From the NCBI RefSeq assembly GCF_963678635.1, contig NC_087062.1, forward strand, positions 75,944,349 to 76,008,348: a DNA stretch of 64,000 nt, written 5' to 3'. Below, piece by piece: positions 12,101-22,100 of the stretch. Below the pieces are notes generated by a model. The model ran no database searches. It was not told where the DNA came from and was given only the letters and a program-made list of their open reading frames with translations. How positions within the stretch are numbered: position 1 is the first letter of the stretch; each line of letters opens with the position of its first letter. This stretch comes from Symsagittifera roscoffensis. Its lineage: Eukaryota; Xenacoelomorpha; Acoela; Convolutidae. A program made the position numbers and the translations under genes.

Positions 12101-15100
12101 CCTTATTGCCTATTCTTACTCATGGAAAGCCGCCGTCGATTACTTCGGGAAAGTGAACTTCTACAAATGATGAGCAGTCACATACCTCATTTGTGTTAAA
12201 TAGCAATTAAAAGAAGCCTTGGACTCGCATTGTGCTGGAGCGGAGGGTGGGGAGGTGAAGTGGACTCTGAACCCGGAGGACGGGGCATTCTATGGGCCCA
12301 AGATCGACATCCACATTCAGGACGCCATGAAAAGGGACCACCAGCTGGCCACCATCCAGCTAGACTTCCAACTCCCTAAGAACTTCCAGCTGGAATACGT
12401 CAAGTAAGCAAGAAAGAAAAAAGATTTAACACACTTGATCCAAATGCAATTCAACGTTGAACCAGAGGGGCGAATAAAAGGACCATTCTGTCGCTGGACA
12501 GTGCCCTGCTTTTTCTGAAGATCAATGGGAAACAAGTTAGATTATTCGAACCAATTTATGACATTGTACAATTTTTTACAGTTAGCTCGTTAAATTTAAA
12601 CATTTGAGCAATTTTTCTCTATAGCAAGAGCACTGTATGTTAACAATTCATCTCAGTTCTTAAAAATTAGACCAACTGCTGTCATAGGCACATCAAATAG
12701 GCACGTCTATCGACAGGTTACAAGCAGGTTAAGATGAACATGTTATAAGCAGTTGGAGTAGAAAAATAGCGTCAGAGCAGGCCTGCTGCGTTAGTATTGT
12801 TGATTAGTTGGAGAGAATATGTACGGACTCATTCATTTTCTGACTGACATGCTCAATATCTTGAAATTTGAAGTAAAACTACCACTTTTAAGTAGCAATT
12901 ATTTGAAGCCCCTTACAGGTTGTATTTATTTTCTTAATAAATTTTCTCAATTTTTCGGGTTCGTGGTTGTCGGCGGTTCATTTTCCGTTTTTTTTTTTGA
13001 AACGGCATTTTGAAAATCTGGTTGGGTTAGTATTGGGAAACGGCGTTTTAAAAGGGTTCCTATTTAAAACATGGGTTTCGTTCCAATTTAAACAGTTTTT
13101 ACTATAACTCAAAGTTCAAAAACTTGTAAATTTACCAAGTCTGATTTTTTTTTCAAATACTTAATCAGTGTCTCTATCAACTTAGTAAAATTAAATTGCG
13201 TAAATTCGAGGGCACAGTATTTCTTTGGCAACAGTTTTTTTCGGCTCAGCAGGTTTCGACCCAAAGTTTGTCGCCTTTGTTGCCGCTCGGTTAATAATTT
13301 TTAATTTTTGAAGGCTCTTTTTGAGCTTCATCCGATACAAAGATGAAGATTCTGTAGCTGTAATATATGAAACTTTTCAAATGTTTTTTCCAAATTTTCC
13401 CGATATATTTTTACTTCCATTCACTATCTTGTAGCGCAGTGTGTTTTTTGCGTTGCAAGTGTTGTGAAGCTCCGCTTCGCCTCTGTTTCATAATAATAAG
13501 CATAAATCGAAAGAAAAATGTCTAAATTGAAAATAAAAAAACTGTGTTTCGAATTTTTCAATTCTGCGATTGCGTTTTTAAGAGTCGATAGACTAAGTTT
13601 AGACTCTTATATAGGTCGTGATTTGTTTTGGCTCAAATTTAATTTGTCAAGGTTGACTTTTAATATTTTTCAAGTTGAATTCATTTTCTTTGTTAAAAGG
13701 AAGGCAAAGTCCACTATCGAACATTAGAACTGTAAAGGTAAAGAAAAACCTGATCAACTTCTACTTTCAAAATTAGAAATTGATTTTCAGATTTTGCTGC
13801 GAAATAAACTTTTTTATCAATCCAGTTTTTTTTTCAAATTCTGTTAGTTGTAGCAAAAAAGTGTCAAAATTTAATTGTTCTTGAAATTCAAAGGCCATCT
13901 ATTTTGAAATTCAAAGGCCATCTATTTTGTCTTTGAAATTCGAAAGTTCGGATTTTTTTTTTAAAAAACAGTCAGTTTTTTTTACTTGCGTTCATTGACT
14001 CATTTCCAATACTCTGTTGACTATGTTTTGAACTTCCATCTATCCGAAGTTTCTTTCTCTTTCGCGAATTGTTTTCTTAAAAAGCAATCGAACAAGTTAA
14101 TTATGTAATTCAGAGTCAATCAACACAGCGAACATCCTTAGATAGCTCGTGATTATATTTTTAGTTAGTTTTTTTTTCAGGAATTTCAGAGGTTCGAGTT
14201 TTGATTTATTTCAGATGATTTCCTTTGTTAAAAGAACGGCAAATGCTCAATCGAACAGAAAGAGTGTAAGGGTTTCAAAAAACGTTACGAAGCGGAATTT
14301 AATTTTCAGATTTCCCAGCTTTATAAAAACTGTACCTTATTTTTCCTTGACAATGAAAAGCTGAAAAATATCAAATAAGAACCAAATCCTTTTCCGTTTC
14401 TTTGGGCTCTAACACTTTTTTAATATTCGTCTGCCTTGCTTATTGCTTTGCCGATGATCAGCTCGGTTAAACCTTGGTAATTATACCTTGATTTTTCAAC
14501 GCAGCTTCAGCTATTGCCGATTATCATTGCTGTGTTGTTTAGTCACGACAGTGGACTGTCGCGTCCCGTCATCATCCACAGAGCCATTTTGGGCTCGATC
14601 GAGCGGTGCATCTCAGTACTGACTGAGCAGTTCGCTGGCAAATGGCCTTTCTGGCTATCTCCCAGACAGATTATGGTGGTGTCAGTGGTCAGCTCAGCCG
14701 CCCCTTATGTGGAAAATGTGAGTCGCGAAAAGTTACAAATGAGCTCCCAAAATGGTTTGCTGTCTCTTTTCAATAATTGTTTGAGTTTTATTAACTCTTG
14801 ATTTTTTGTACCCTGTTTGATATTTTTAACCCACTACCCTATCACTTAATTTCGAGTAGTAATATAGATAATTTCTTAGGAATGTTTTTCAGTGGTCCCT
14901 CGATCGAACTTTGTTCCTGGTCGTGACACTGATGTTGTTATTTTTTGTGTAGATCAGGAAGACGTTGTACGAGCAAGGCGGCTTCGAGTGTGAGGCGGAC
15001 GTGGAAGGGGACACGGTGCAGAAGAAGATCAGAAATGCGCAGATCGCACAGTTCAACTTTATCCTTGGTAAGAAACAAACCATTGGTTAAATTTCGTAAA

Positions 15101-15775
15101 TTTTTAAATATAGTTTCGAGTACCAACCGGATCGTATTTTTCTTCAATGTGTGTAAAACTTAACTATTGTTTAAGAGTCATTAACGTAGTTAATACTCTT
15201 AAATAGATGCTGGTGATTTTTTTCTTTCTAATTTATTTCAGAAAAAATCCTAAAATCAGAAAGTCTCGAAATAGTTTTTGTTCAAATAGTTCAAATAGTT
15301 TTATAAAAAATATTTTATTCGACATAGTTGCTACCCTCTTATTTCCTGTCTGCTAATTCACAACTTTGTGGTTATGTTTAGCCTGTTAATCTGTTTTTAA
15401 AAATAACAATCCTTGAAATCATAAGGTTTAACCGATACACCTTTGATCTGAAATCAATTGGGTATTCGTTCATGAGTTCGGCAAATATCTATTTGAAAGC
15501 CTTAAAATGCTAATATTGATTTAAAAGCCTTGAAATGGTGAGTTATTGTTTAGTTCTAATGTCTCTTTATGTTTTGTTTAGTGTGTGGCCAGAAAGAGGT
15601 GGACTCGAACACTATCAATGTGCGCACTCGAGACAACAAAGTGCACGGGGAATTCGCTCTGAAGGAACTAATGCGTCGCTTCTCCTTCCTCAAAGACACC
15701 CAATCTCTCAACGCAGAGGAGGAGTTCCTCAACGTTCCCCCTGGGACACCTGAGGGAACATCTTCCTCCTCATGA
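6178..15775 (+). CDS. TARS1: Threonyl-tRNA synthetase, cytoplasmic type (3' part, 10 exons)
   Basis: This class II aminoacyl-tRNA synthetase charges tRNA-Thr with threonine. Exons: 6178-6321, 7615-7761, 8089-8187, 10244-10434, 10673-10811, 11798-11935, 12204-12403, 14543-14717, 14953-15067, 15582-15775 (stop TGA). They sum to 1542 nt, 513 residues, colinear with human TARS1. The first exon holds the end of the editing (SAD) domain with [10 protein letters not shown], whose Cys and His line up with the editing-site residues. Motif 1 ([14 protein letters not shown]) and the zinc cysteine (KPMNCPGHC) are in exon 4, motif 2 ([20 protein letters not shown]) and the zinc histidine (DDAHIFC) in exon 5, motif 3 ([15 protein letters not shown]) in exon 8, and the anticodon-binding domain ([12 protein letters not shown]) in exons 9-10. 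The N-terminal region and TGS domain, about 200 residues, lie upstream of the window. The tail ends in a short Gly/Thr/Ser-rich stretch. The gene looks intact. Confidence 0.96.
6495..6570 (+). mobile_element. tRNA-like SINE head
   Basis: A B-box-like GTCGGTTCGAATCTGG is followed by CCTGGACCAGTTTTTT, resembling a tRNA T-arm and then a polymerase III-style T run. The A box is poorly preserved. Related copies lie at 24290-24358 and 47858-47936. It sits inside a synthetase intron, and the arms do not fold as a full tRNA by eye, so I call it a SINE rather than a tRNA gene. Confidence 0.5.
8458..9076 (+). mobile_element. Composite element with tRNA-Ser-like core (family 2), full copy
   Basis: It starts at TTACACTAGCC and ends with GCTAGTGTTTGCGAAGC and the GCCTCTGTGTTT tail; ACACTAGC and GCTAGTGT are inverted repeats. 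The left part (CTAACCTAAGTTGCAAATATTGG-like, ACATTCGAAT) matches 17516-18037. At 8896-8962 lies a tRNA-Ser-like stretch with A box GTGTCCGAGAGGTC, a GAGA/TCTC anticodon stem and B box GGTCGCAGGTTCGCAGCC. It lies in a synthetase intron. Origin as a tRNA-derived SINE inside, or fused to, another element is inference. Confidence 0.65.
9450..9892 (+). mobile_element. Inverted-repeat element (family 1), full-length copy
   Basis: Starts AAGAGTCGATGGACGTAG and ends ACGTTCTTTGACTCTT plus CCAGCTGTCTGTTGGC. All interior landmarks are present, including ACTATCGAAAAGCAAAA and ACGAAAAACGTGATCGA. A second, degenerate end (TTTATTGACACTTTTGTCTGTTGGC-like) follows up to about 9930. Confidence 0.75.
10925..11230 (+). 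mobile_element. Inverted-repeat element (family 1), variant with a different 5' half
   Basis: The 3' half matches family 1 (GTGGAATTTAATTTTCAGATT, TCTCAAATTGAGTTAA). Its 5' half is GTGACGTAAATAGCACTCT, CAAATACGAACG, GAAATGACGCGG, which is not in the main family but returns in the copy near 38590-38670. This indicates a subfamily or a recombinant. Confidence 0.5.
11259..11335 (+). mobile_element. tRNA-like SINE head
   Basis: A box TTTGGCGCAGTGGTAAC and B box GGATGTTCGATTCGAGTC, followed by a TTTTTG run. A diverged copy with the same order lies at 48415-48495. The location is inside an intron, and the acceptor stem does not pair convincingly. Confidence 0.5.
11500..11700 (+). mobile_element. 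Inverted-repeat element (family 1), 3' fragment
   Basis: Contains the 3' landmarks AATCATAAATTTTTCTTGAAA and GCGTTCATTGACTCTT plus CCAACTGTCTGTTGGC. The 5' half is missing. It ends about 100 bases before exon 6 of the synthetase. Confidence 0.6.
12466..12535 (+). other. Possible cryptic or poison exon in the threonyl-tRNA synthetase gene
   Basis: Between exons 7 and 8 lies a 70-base stretch that is clearly richer in G+C than the intron around it. It is preceded by AACCAG and followed by GTTAGA, and it stays open in the phase left by exon 7. Its length is not a multiple of three and its 3' phase does not fit exon 8, so inclusion would shift the frame. The enzyme reads correctly across exons 7-8 without it. 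It could be a regulated exon, an exon relic or chance. Confidence 0.3.
12815..13490 (+). repeat. Dispersed repeat (family 3) ending in a GCGAAGC-type hairpin
   Basis: Landmarks are CATTTTCTGACTGACATGCTC, CGGCTCAGCAGGTTTCGAC, GTCGCCTTTGTTGCCGCTCG, CATCCGATACAAA and a 3' end TTGCAAGTGTTGTGAAGCTC followed by CGCTTCGCCTCTGTTT. Related copies lie at 20560-21085, 47330-47940 and 48925-49235. No coding frame is seen. I cannot assign it to a known class. Confidence 0.55.
13580..14029 (+). mobile_element. Inverted-repeat element (family 1), full-length copy
   Basis: Starts AAGAGTCGATAGACTAAG and ends TTGCGTTCATTGACTC plus a mutated hairpin. Inside it, 23 bases starting TTGAAATTCAAAGGCC are exactly duplicated in tandem at 13881-13926. 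Confidence 0.75.
14110..14350 (+). mobile_element. Inverted-repeat element (family 1), 3'-truncated copy
   Basis: Keeps CAGAGTCAATCAAC, GCTCGTGATTATATTTTTAG, TTGTTAAAAGAACGGCAAA and GGAATTTAATTTTCAGATTT, then the similarity stops about 190 bases before exon 8 of the synthetase. Confidence 0.5.
15173..15260 (+). mobile_element. Inverted-repeat element (family 1), 5' fragment
   Basis: AAGAGTCATTAACGTAGTT, ACTCTTAAATAG and a T tract with TTTCAGAAAAA match the start of family 1. The rest is missing. Confidence 0.5.
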
Positions 15776-16810
15776 TGATGATCATGATATTCACACTTAA
15801 TTTAAGTCACATCTTATCCAAGTTAAGAGGCTTTGGGCTTTGAGGAAACTGCTGAGAATTTAGGAAAATCGTAATTCTTAAAGTGAAGGGGGTTTGATTT
15901 TGGTTAAATGAAAATAACGCTAGTGGATTGAATAACAGATCATTTTTGCTGCCAAGAGGAAAAATTCTTCGGTTCGCGATCAAACACATTTAATTTGATC
16001 GTGAGTTTTCCAGTGTGTAGCATCTTTTATAAAATCCAGTTGTTATTTTTGCATCAAATACTTATTTTTCGCAGCTGCAAATGTGATCGATTTTGAAACA
16101 TCTAGCTCCAAGGTTCATTCAAGGGGTCATGTTATTTGATTAGTTTGTATTCCAAAAGTTGCTCCGATCGAAAATAGGTTATTTGAGAGATGGTTGTTGT
16201 GTGATAATTTGTACTTGAACTTAATTGAGTAAATACGATATAGATGCTTGTGAGAGTGGATGTGGAAATGGTTGAACCCGGTGTTAAATTACTAACTAAC
16301 TTTTGTTGATATGGAAATTGATGGGCGGCTTTGTCCTATGCGCCATTATGGGAAGTGTATACATTGGTTTTTAGCGATTATGCCGTCTTTCCTTGATTAA
16401 ATTTGTAAAGGCTTTGCAGCCAACGCTTTAATGGGCTAAATATAAATTGTTATAAAAATCTGTTTTGTTTTACTGAGATCCATGTTCATGAAAATTCTGC
16501 CTCAATTACTATCCATTTTTTTTCACTACGTCAAAAAATTTCGTTTAAGCGATAAAGAAACTGGAATAGCCTAGTTGCAGCAGCACCTGAATTTTTTCCA
16601 TTAGAGTCCTTGTTATGGTTTCGATTAGCAAGCGTTATCAAATCGGAATATAAATTTTGTATTTTTAACAAAATCATTTGGTGAAGTTTGTGATTTCGTC
16701 AAAAACAGATATATTTTGAGCATATTTGATTTTTATATGCACAAATAAATTTCAAATTTTATTTTTGTTTGTTGTAAGCTAGCCCAACGATTTGGTTCAT
16801 TGCAGGTTTT

Positions 16811-16970
16811 TGTTCCGACCATTGAAAATGGGGAATTTTTGTGTTCCGGTGTGTTTTAGTTTTTTTTCTTTTTGTTTTCCACGCAAAATCAGGTACCACA
16901 AATAATCTTTGGACTGGGTTGAGTGATATATCATATTAAAGCCCTTTCAGTCGTGATTCGAACCACAATA
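16811..16970 (+). repeat. Dispersed repeat starting TGTTCCGACC plus hairpin (family 4)
   Basis: TTGTTCCGACCATTGAAAAT, GGGGAATTTTTGTG, GTGTTTTAGTTTTTTT, CCACGCAAAATCAGGTACCA, GTTGAGTGATATATCATATT. The same order recurs at 30257-30345, 51340-51530, 54440-54650 and 55485-55640, and reversed at 27870-27955 and 57785-57875. Confidence 0.55.
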
Positions 16971-17515
16971 AAAAATTCCCCAAAATTTTCTGAAGTGTCG
17001 AGAAAAACCAGTTTAAAATTTTTGTCTTTTCGTCTTATTTCGAGCGAATAAAGCAAGCGAACTATGCCTAATTTAAGACCTTGAAACATTATTTTAAGCA
17101 AGCAAAATTAATTTTTTGGAGTTTTTTTAACCTTAGTTTTTGGAAAAATTCACAATAACAACTTTATACTTTCGATTCTTTTGGATCACGACCCATGAGT
17201 GACAATCATTTAATTCTTTCACCCTTCAACATTTTTTCTTTCAATGACGATATAAATGCTTGAAAAAAAAAGTTTTTTTTTGTTTTTCTAGTCATTTTTC
17301 TGCTAATTTTTTTGTCAAATTGCGTATATTTCTATGACTGTCTAATATGCCTAAATTTTGTTTTTACGTCAGAATTTTTTATCACACCCAGCAGAAAAAA
17401 ACACTAATTTGGACAAAAATTTTCTAAACCTTAGTTTTCTAAAGGCTATCTGTGCTACTTGCACAGTAATTCGCTATCCTTTTTCAATTTATTTTGTTTT
17501 TTTTTGCTTCTTTCG

Positions 17516-18037
17516 TTATTACACTAGCGTATTATTAAGAACCTTCTTTTTTTCTAACCTAAGTCGCAAATATTGGTGCGACCTTTGGGGCAGCTTTACA
17601 GATTTTCGATATGATTTTTTTGACATTCGAATAGTAATGAGTTAGCACACTTGATGCATTTTTAATTCATCAAATGAACCCAAAAAAACTGTTTTTTTCT
17701 AGACACATAACAATCATGAAAACTCGATTTCAGAAATTTTTTTTACATAGCAATATATATTGCAATTTTTCGAAATGCATATTTTATACTTAATGTGGGT
17801 TTATGCTCTGCGATTTCAGGCTAGTGTTTTGTTGCCGGTGTTAAAGCGTGCGTGGCTGAGTGATTAGTGCGCGAGACTCGAAATCTCTAAGTCGCAGTAG
17901 GTCGCAGATCGAATCCTACACCTAGCCTATTTTTTTAGTAATTTGAGGCCTGTTTCTATTTGTTCTTATTGGACTTTCTAGAGCTGATTTTTGTAGTGAT
18001 CTTGCTAGTGTTTGCGAAGCGAAGCTTCACCTATTTG
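17516..18037 (+). mobile_element. Composite element with tRNA-Ser-like core (family 2), full copy
   Basis: Starts TTACACTAGCG and ends GCTAGTGTTTGCGAAGCG. The tRNA-like core at about 17846-17930 has A box GTGGCTGAGTGATTAGTG, anticodon arm GAGACTCGAAATCTC (loop CTCGAAA, anticodon CGA for Ser) and B box-like CAGATCGAATCCTAC, and is interrupted by a short duplication (GTCGCAGTAGGTCGCAG). This is the copy closest to a tRNA-Ser(CGA) ancestor. Confidence 0.7.
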
Positions 18038-18217
18038 TAAAATTATCCGCTTATAGTATGTCACCTTAGATGACCCATATCGCGTCGTTTAATGACAAAA
18101 AATGTTGAAGTGTGAAAGAATTAAATGATTGTCACTCATGGGTCGTGATGATTTTTTACCTTCTTTTCAGTGCACTGTCAAATCTGATTTATTGCGGTGG
18201 TTTGACATCTGATTTTT

Positions 18218-18290
18218 AAAGAATCAATGAACAAAGTGAAGACTCGTACATAAGGTCTTGATGATTTTATTTTGTTTGCTTTTCGGTCAA
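18218..18290 (+). mobile_element. Inverted-repeat element (family 1), 5' fragment
   Basis: AAAGAATCAATGAACAAAG, TAAGGTCTTGATGATTTT matches the 5' end of family 1. Nothing after the T tract is preserved. Confidence 0.45.
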
Positions 18291-19180
18291 GGGATTGGAC
18301 TATTCCCTCACTTCAACTGGCTACTTGTATTTAAATTGCGCAATTGATCGAAAAAAAAAATTGCACAGCTGTTAATTTGTTACGCTCCTATAGTAATTAC
18401 GATCAGTAGCGTCTTTCAAACTGCTGCTTTTTTACGAAGCTGTGTTTTTGGTCCAGTGATCAGTGTGTGTATGACCTTAAAAGTGTTAAGCGCAATCGTA
18501 CGACGGTATTTAGAGCTATATTATATTGCCATTTGGGTTGCTATAGAAATTGCTCTATCAACGGTTACGGTTATTTTTCTTCCCATTCTTAAACACATTC
18601 ATAAGACTGAATTCAAGCTGCCTCTAATTTGCAATCTTTTTGTGTACTTTTTATGAATTTAATTCCTGATGAGTGGTATCAGAAAATATAAGATTTTTTG
18701 TCTGCTTCTTTTCATTTGATTTCATGCTCATTTTTTTTTAAATCTAGCATTTATGTATGGTATCATTCTTTTTATTAAATCACATTGTGTTTAGTGATGG
18801 CAGACGAAGTTTTTTGCCATCACTTCATCGGCTGAATTGGCTATGTTTACCTTTCGAATAGTCTGTAAAAAATTTAATTTGAGTTCTTTTCTGGTTATTG
18901 AAAAATTAAATCTATTGATTCGGTTCATGGTGATATTTGGAGGCTTTGTTTAGCAATCAAATAGCAAATGGTATTAACAAAGAAGCTAAATAGCATACAC
19001 CTGTCCGCTTATTATCAAACGGGCTTTATTTTAGCCATCCTTGAACTTTAATCTTCCTTTAACCTTGTTTGTACAGTTGTCGGCAAAATATTCCGATATT
19101 TGATATTTGCTGATCGCTCAGCTCTTACGAAAAACACAATCATTTTGTTACTTCAATTTCAGATTCTTACTTGAAAAAAA

Positions 19181-22100
19181 ATGACCCCGGTCAAAAAGAG
19201 CAATTTAGATAACTTGTCGCAAAGCGTTTCCATGAATTTGAGCAACTTGGCAAAACACAAACACTCCGTAAGTACTTTTTAATTTCTACATCGGAAATGT
19301 ATTTATGTGAACTTTCGCTAGTTATCAACCTATTTCTTTTCATAAATCTTGACTACAGAAAAGGAACAAAAATGAATGTCGATGAGGATGGATTTGATCA
19401 ACATAAGATAAATTTGTGAATTTGATCAAACAGTGATAAATTTGTGATTTTATTTGATAAACTATAATTTTTGAAGACGTATAGTTAGCTATTTTAATTA
19501 GTATGCTTTTTTATTGATCACTCCTGAAGAAAGACGAGCTTCTGATCATAAAATATTTAAATTGTGCCCATTTGCAGGAGGAGGCAAGGGTCAAAAAGAA
19601 CTTCAAGGAGTTGCGACAGTTGCTTGATGTGAGGGAGAAATGGCTCCTCAAACAATTGGACCAGCTAACCAACTCCCAGTTATCCATCATGCGTTCTCAG
19701 AAGGTAAAATAACCAATCCACCTGCTTATCGATGGACAACACTGTTTTGCCCCCTGCAGCTCTTTCTGTACGCAAAAGCAGCTTGAAAAAACTCAAAATG
19801 ATAAATGTTCAATGAATATGCTGATGTTTTGCATTAGCTCCATTGAATGGAAATTGACTCCGATTCTGCCAAAAATTAAGAAGAAACCAAGAAGTGCTCT
19901 TTCGTAGATGAATATTGGTTTGTTTTCAGAAGACGATTGACGACGAAGCGTCCATGTGCAAAGAAGACGCTTTTGACAACACATATTGCCTGTGAGAATC
20001 TTTATGAAATATCAATGTAAAACTGAAGTTTGCAATAAATACATAATTGCATGTGCAGGGCCTGACTTTAGGAGCATCACTGATATTAAAGCTTTAATCA
20101 ATTTTTACACCAGCAAACGCTTGTGTTATAGTTTTCCATCCTAACTCGATTAATTTTGGAAATTCTCAGTAGAATGACAAATTTATCTATTTATCCTAAC
20201 GGGGCCAAGCTAGATTTTCCCATGAGTAACTTTGTTCACAGAGTGGTTTCATTAGTAGGAATGGTAGATTTAAAACTGATATCCTCTGCTTCTGGAAAAT
20301 TAAATTTAAACTACCATCATTCAGTTAATAATTTGGTGAAGTCGGTTGCAGATAGTAATTAATTTTTCAAATGTTTCAATTTTTCAATCTGAAAATTTTT
20401 GTGGTTATCATCCTAATTGTTTCATTTGCCGTTTTTAAATGCAATTTGTGTTATCTGGTTCGGTTCTCTATCGGCTCAATTTTCGAAGCACAGTTTTTTT
20501 TTTATTTTATCAGTTTTTATTATGATTTAAAGTTCAGTAATTATTAAATTTTCTCGAGTCTGATTTTGAATATTTTAGTAGTTTTTTGTGGGCTGAACAG
20601 TTTCGGTGTATGATATATCGGCTTAGTCGACTTCTATGCCTTAATTTCGGGTATGGGATATTTGTTGCCATTTTGTGTTTTGGTGTACGGATGAGTAGTA
20701 AAAACTTCAAAAAATTTCAAAGCACAAAACATGTCGCCTTAGTTGCCGCTAGGTAAAGGATTCGCAATGCTTTCTAATGCTGTTTACGAACATCATCAAA
20801 GATTTTGTGCGGCCTAAAAAAAATGAATATTTCGGTTTGAAAACAACATCACCATCCGATTCAAGCATGAAGTTTTTGTAGGTGTAATTTTTGACTTATT
20901 TCACCTTATTTTTCTTTAGTTATTGAAAGTTATTCTTTCAACTCTAATTTTCTTGAAAGTTATTCTTTCAACTCTAGTTTTCAGAAAAAGATTTGATTTT
21001 TATTTTTATTCACTTTCTTGTAACCCAATGATTTTTTTGGTATAGCCAGTATTGCAAAGCTCCGTTTCGCCAGTGCTAAATTTTTGTCGATTTGTTAATT
21101 CTCTCGTACGCAATCGTAGTTCGGCTGCTGTAATGTTTCTGCTTCTTTCTTCGATACATTGCCTTCAATTTGGTATTGCAAAGCTCTGCTTCGCCTCAGA
21201 AAGAAAAACTGATTTTTGAAGTTCATACATTGCTCAAGTGATGTGTATTTTTTCTAACTTAAAAATGGAAAAGTTCTCTAAAGTGTAAAAAAATTGAAAT
21301 GATTGTCCACTTACATAGTTCGTGATGATTTTTGATGACTTTTTATTGTTTTCTAAGTTCTTTTTCAAGAGGCAAATTCCACTATCGAACAACAAACTGT
21401 CACGGTCACGAAAAATCTGAATGACATCCATCTACTCCCAGCGGAATAAAAAATTTATTTTTTACATGAGTTTTCTCTAAACTCGAAGAAAAGGCAATCA
21501 GAAGTAAGTTTTAAAGTTGAAAGACTTTTAGGGTGATGTTTTTTTCTATCGAAAGTTGAAAAGTTGTCAAAAGTTTTCAATCAACTTCGTTTTTTTGTTC
21601 TAGAATTTTCCATCTGTTGGCTATGTTTTCAGTTTCCGTTAATTCATTGACACGTTTCCAACTGTCTGTTGGCTATGTTTTTCTATTTTGTTTTATAGGC
21701 TCTCTTTAACTATTTTTGCTTGTGTTTACGAAGTGAGTTTCGGTTCTGTGTTAAAAATTAGGGTTCAAAATCAGGCTTTTGCTAGATATTATGAATTCAG
21801 GTTTATTTATACGTCTAAACTAATCACGGCTAACTTACAAATTTTGTAGCAAGAAATATTAGCAAGGTTCACATGAAGTTTGAATTTTTCGAATAACAGT
21901 CAAAATTAGATATTTTAGAGCAGCAAAAATGAGAAAGGAAATAAATTTTCATTCGCTAATAAAAAAATCTCTCTTCATCTCTCTTCGAGTTTTTTTACAT
22001 GCAGATTTCAAGTACTTTGAGATTCATGCAATCGAAGTCTAATATTTGAAATTTTTTTCTCTAATCTGTCGCTAACTTCACAATTTTTGACTGCAAATTC

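Larger units (their letters stand above)
15776..19180. other. Spacer between threonyl-tRNA synthetase and the NCOA4-like gene
   Basis: This 3.4 kb has no recognisable exon. It should hold the 3' end of the synthetase transcript and the promoter and 5' leader of the next gene. I see no AATAAA close to the synthetase stop. A likely leader acceptor (TTTCAG) lies about 19 bases before the ATG at 19181, so a non-coding first exon probably exists upstream. The rest contains the repeats listed separately at 16811, 17516 and 18218. Confidence 0.6.

Noticed and set aside
14514-14542. Upstream extension of synthetase exon 8 to the CAG before 14507
   Set aside because: The phase left by exon 7 needs one base to finish a codon. 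The acceptor at 14542 supplies it and gives YV-N-HD as expected; the extension would add about 12 unmatched residues and break the frame.
17846-17930. A functional tRNA-Ser gene
   Set aside because: The A box, anticodon stem and B box are visible, but the acceptor stem does not pair, a short duplication interrupts the T arm, and the same stretch recurs inside a repeated element.
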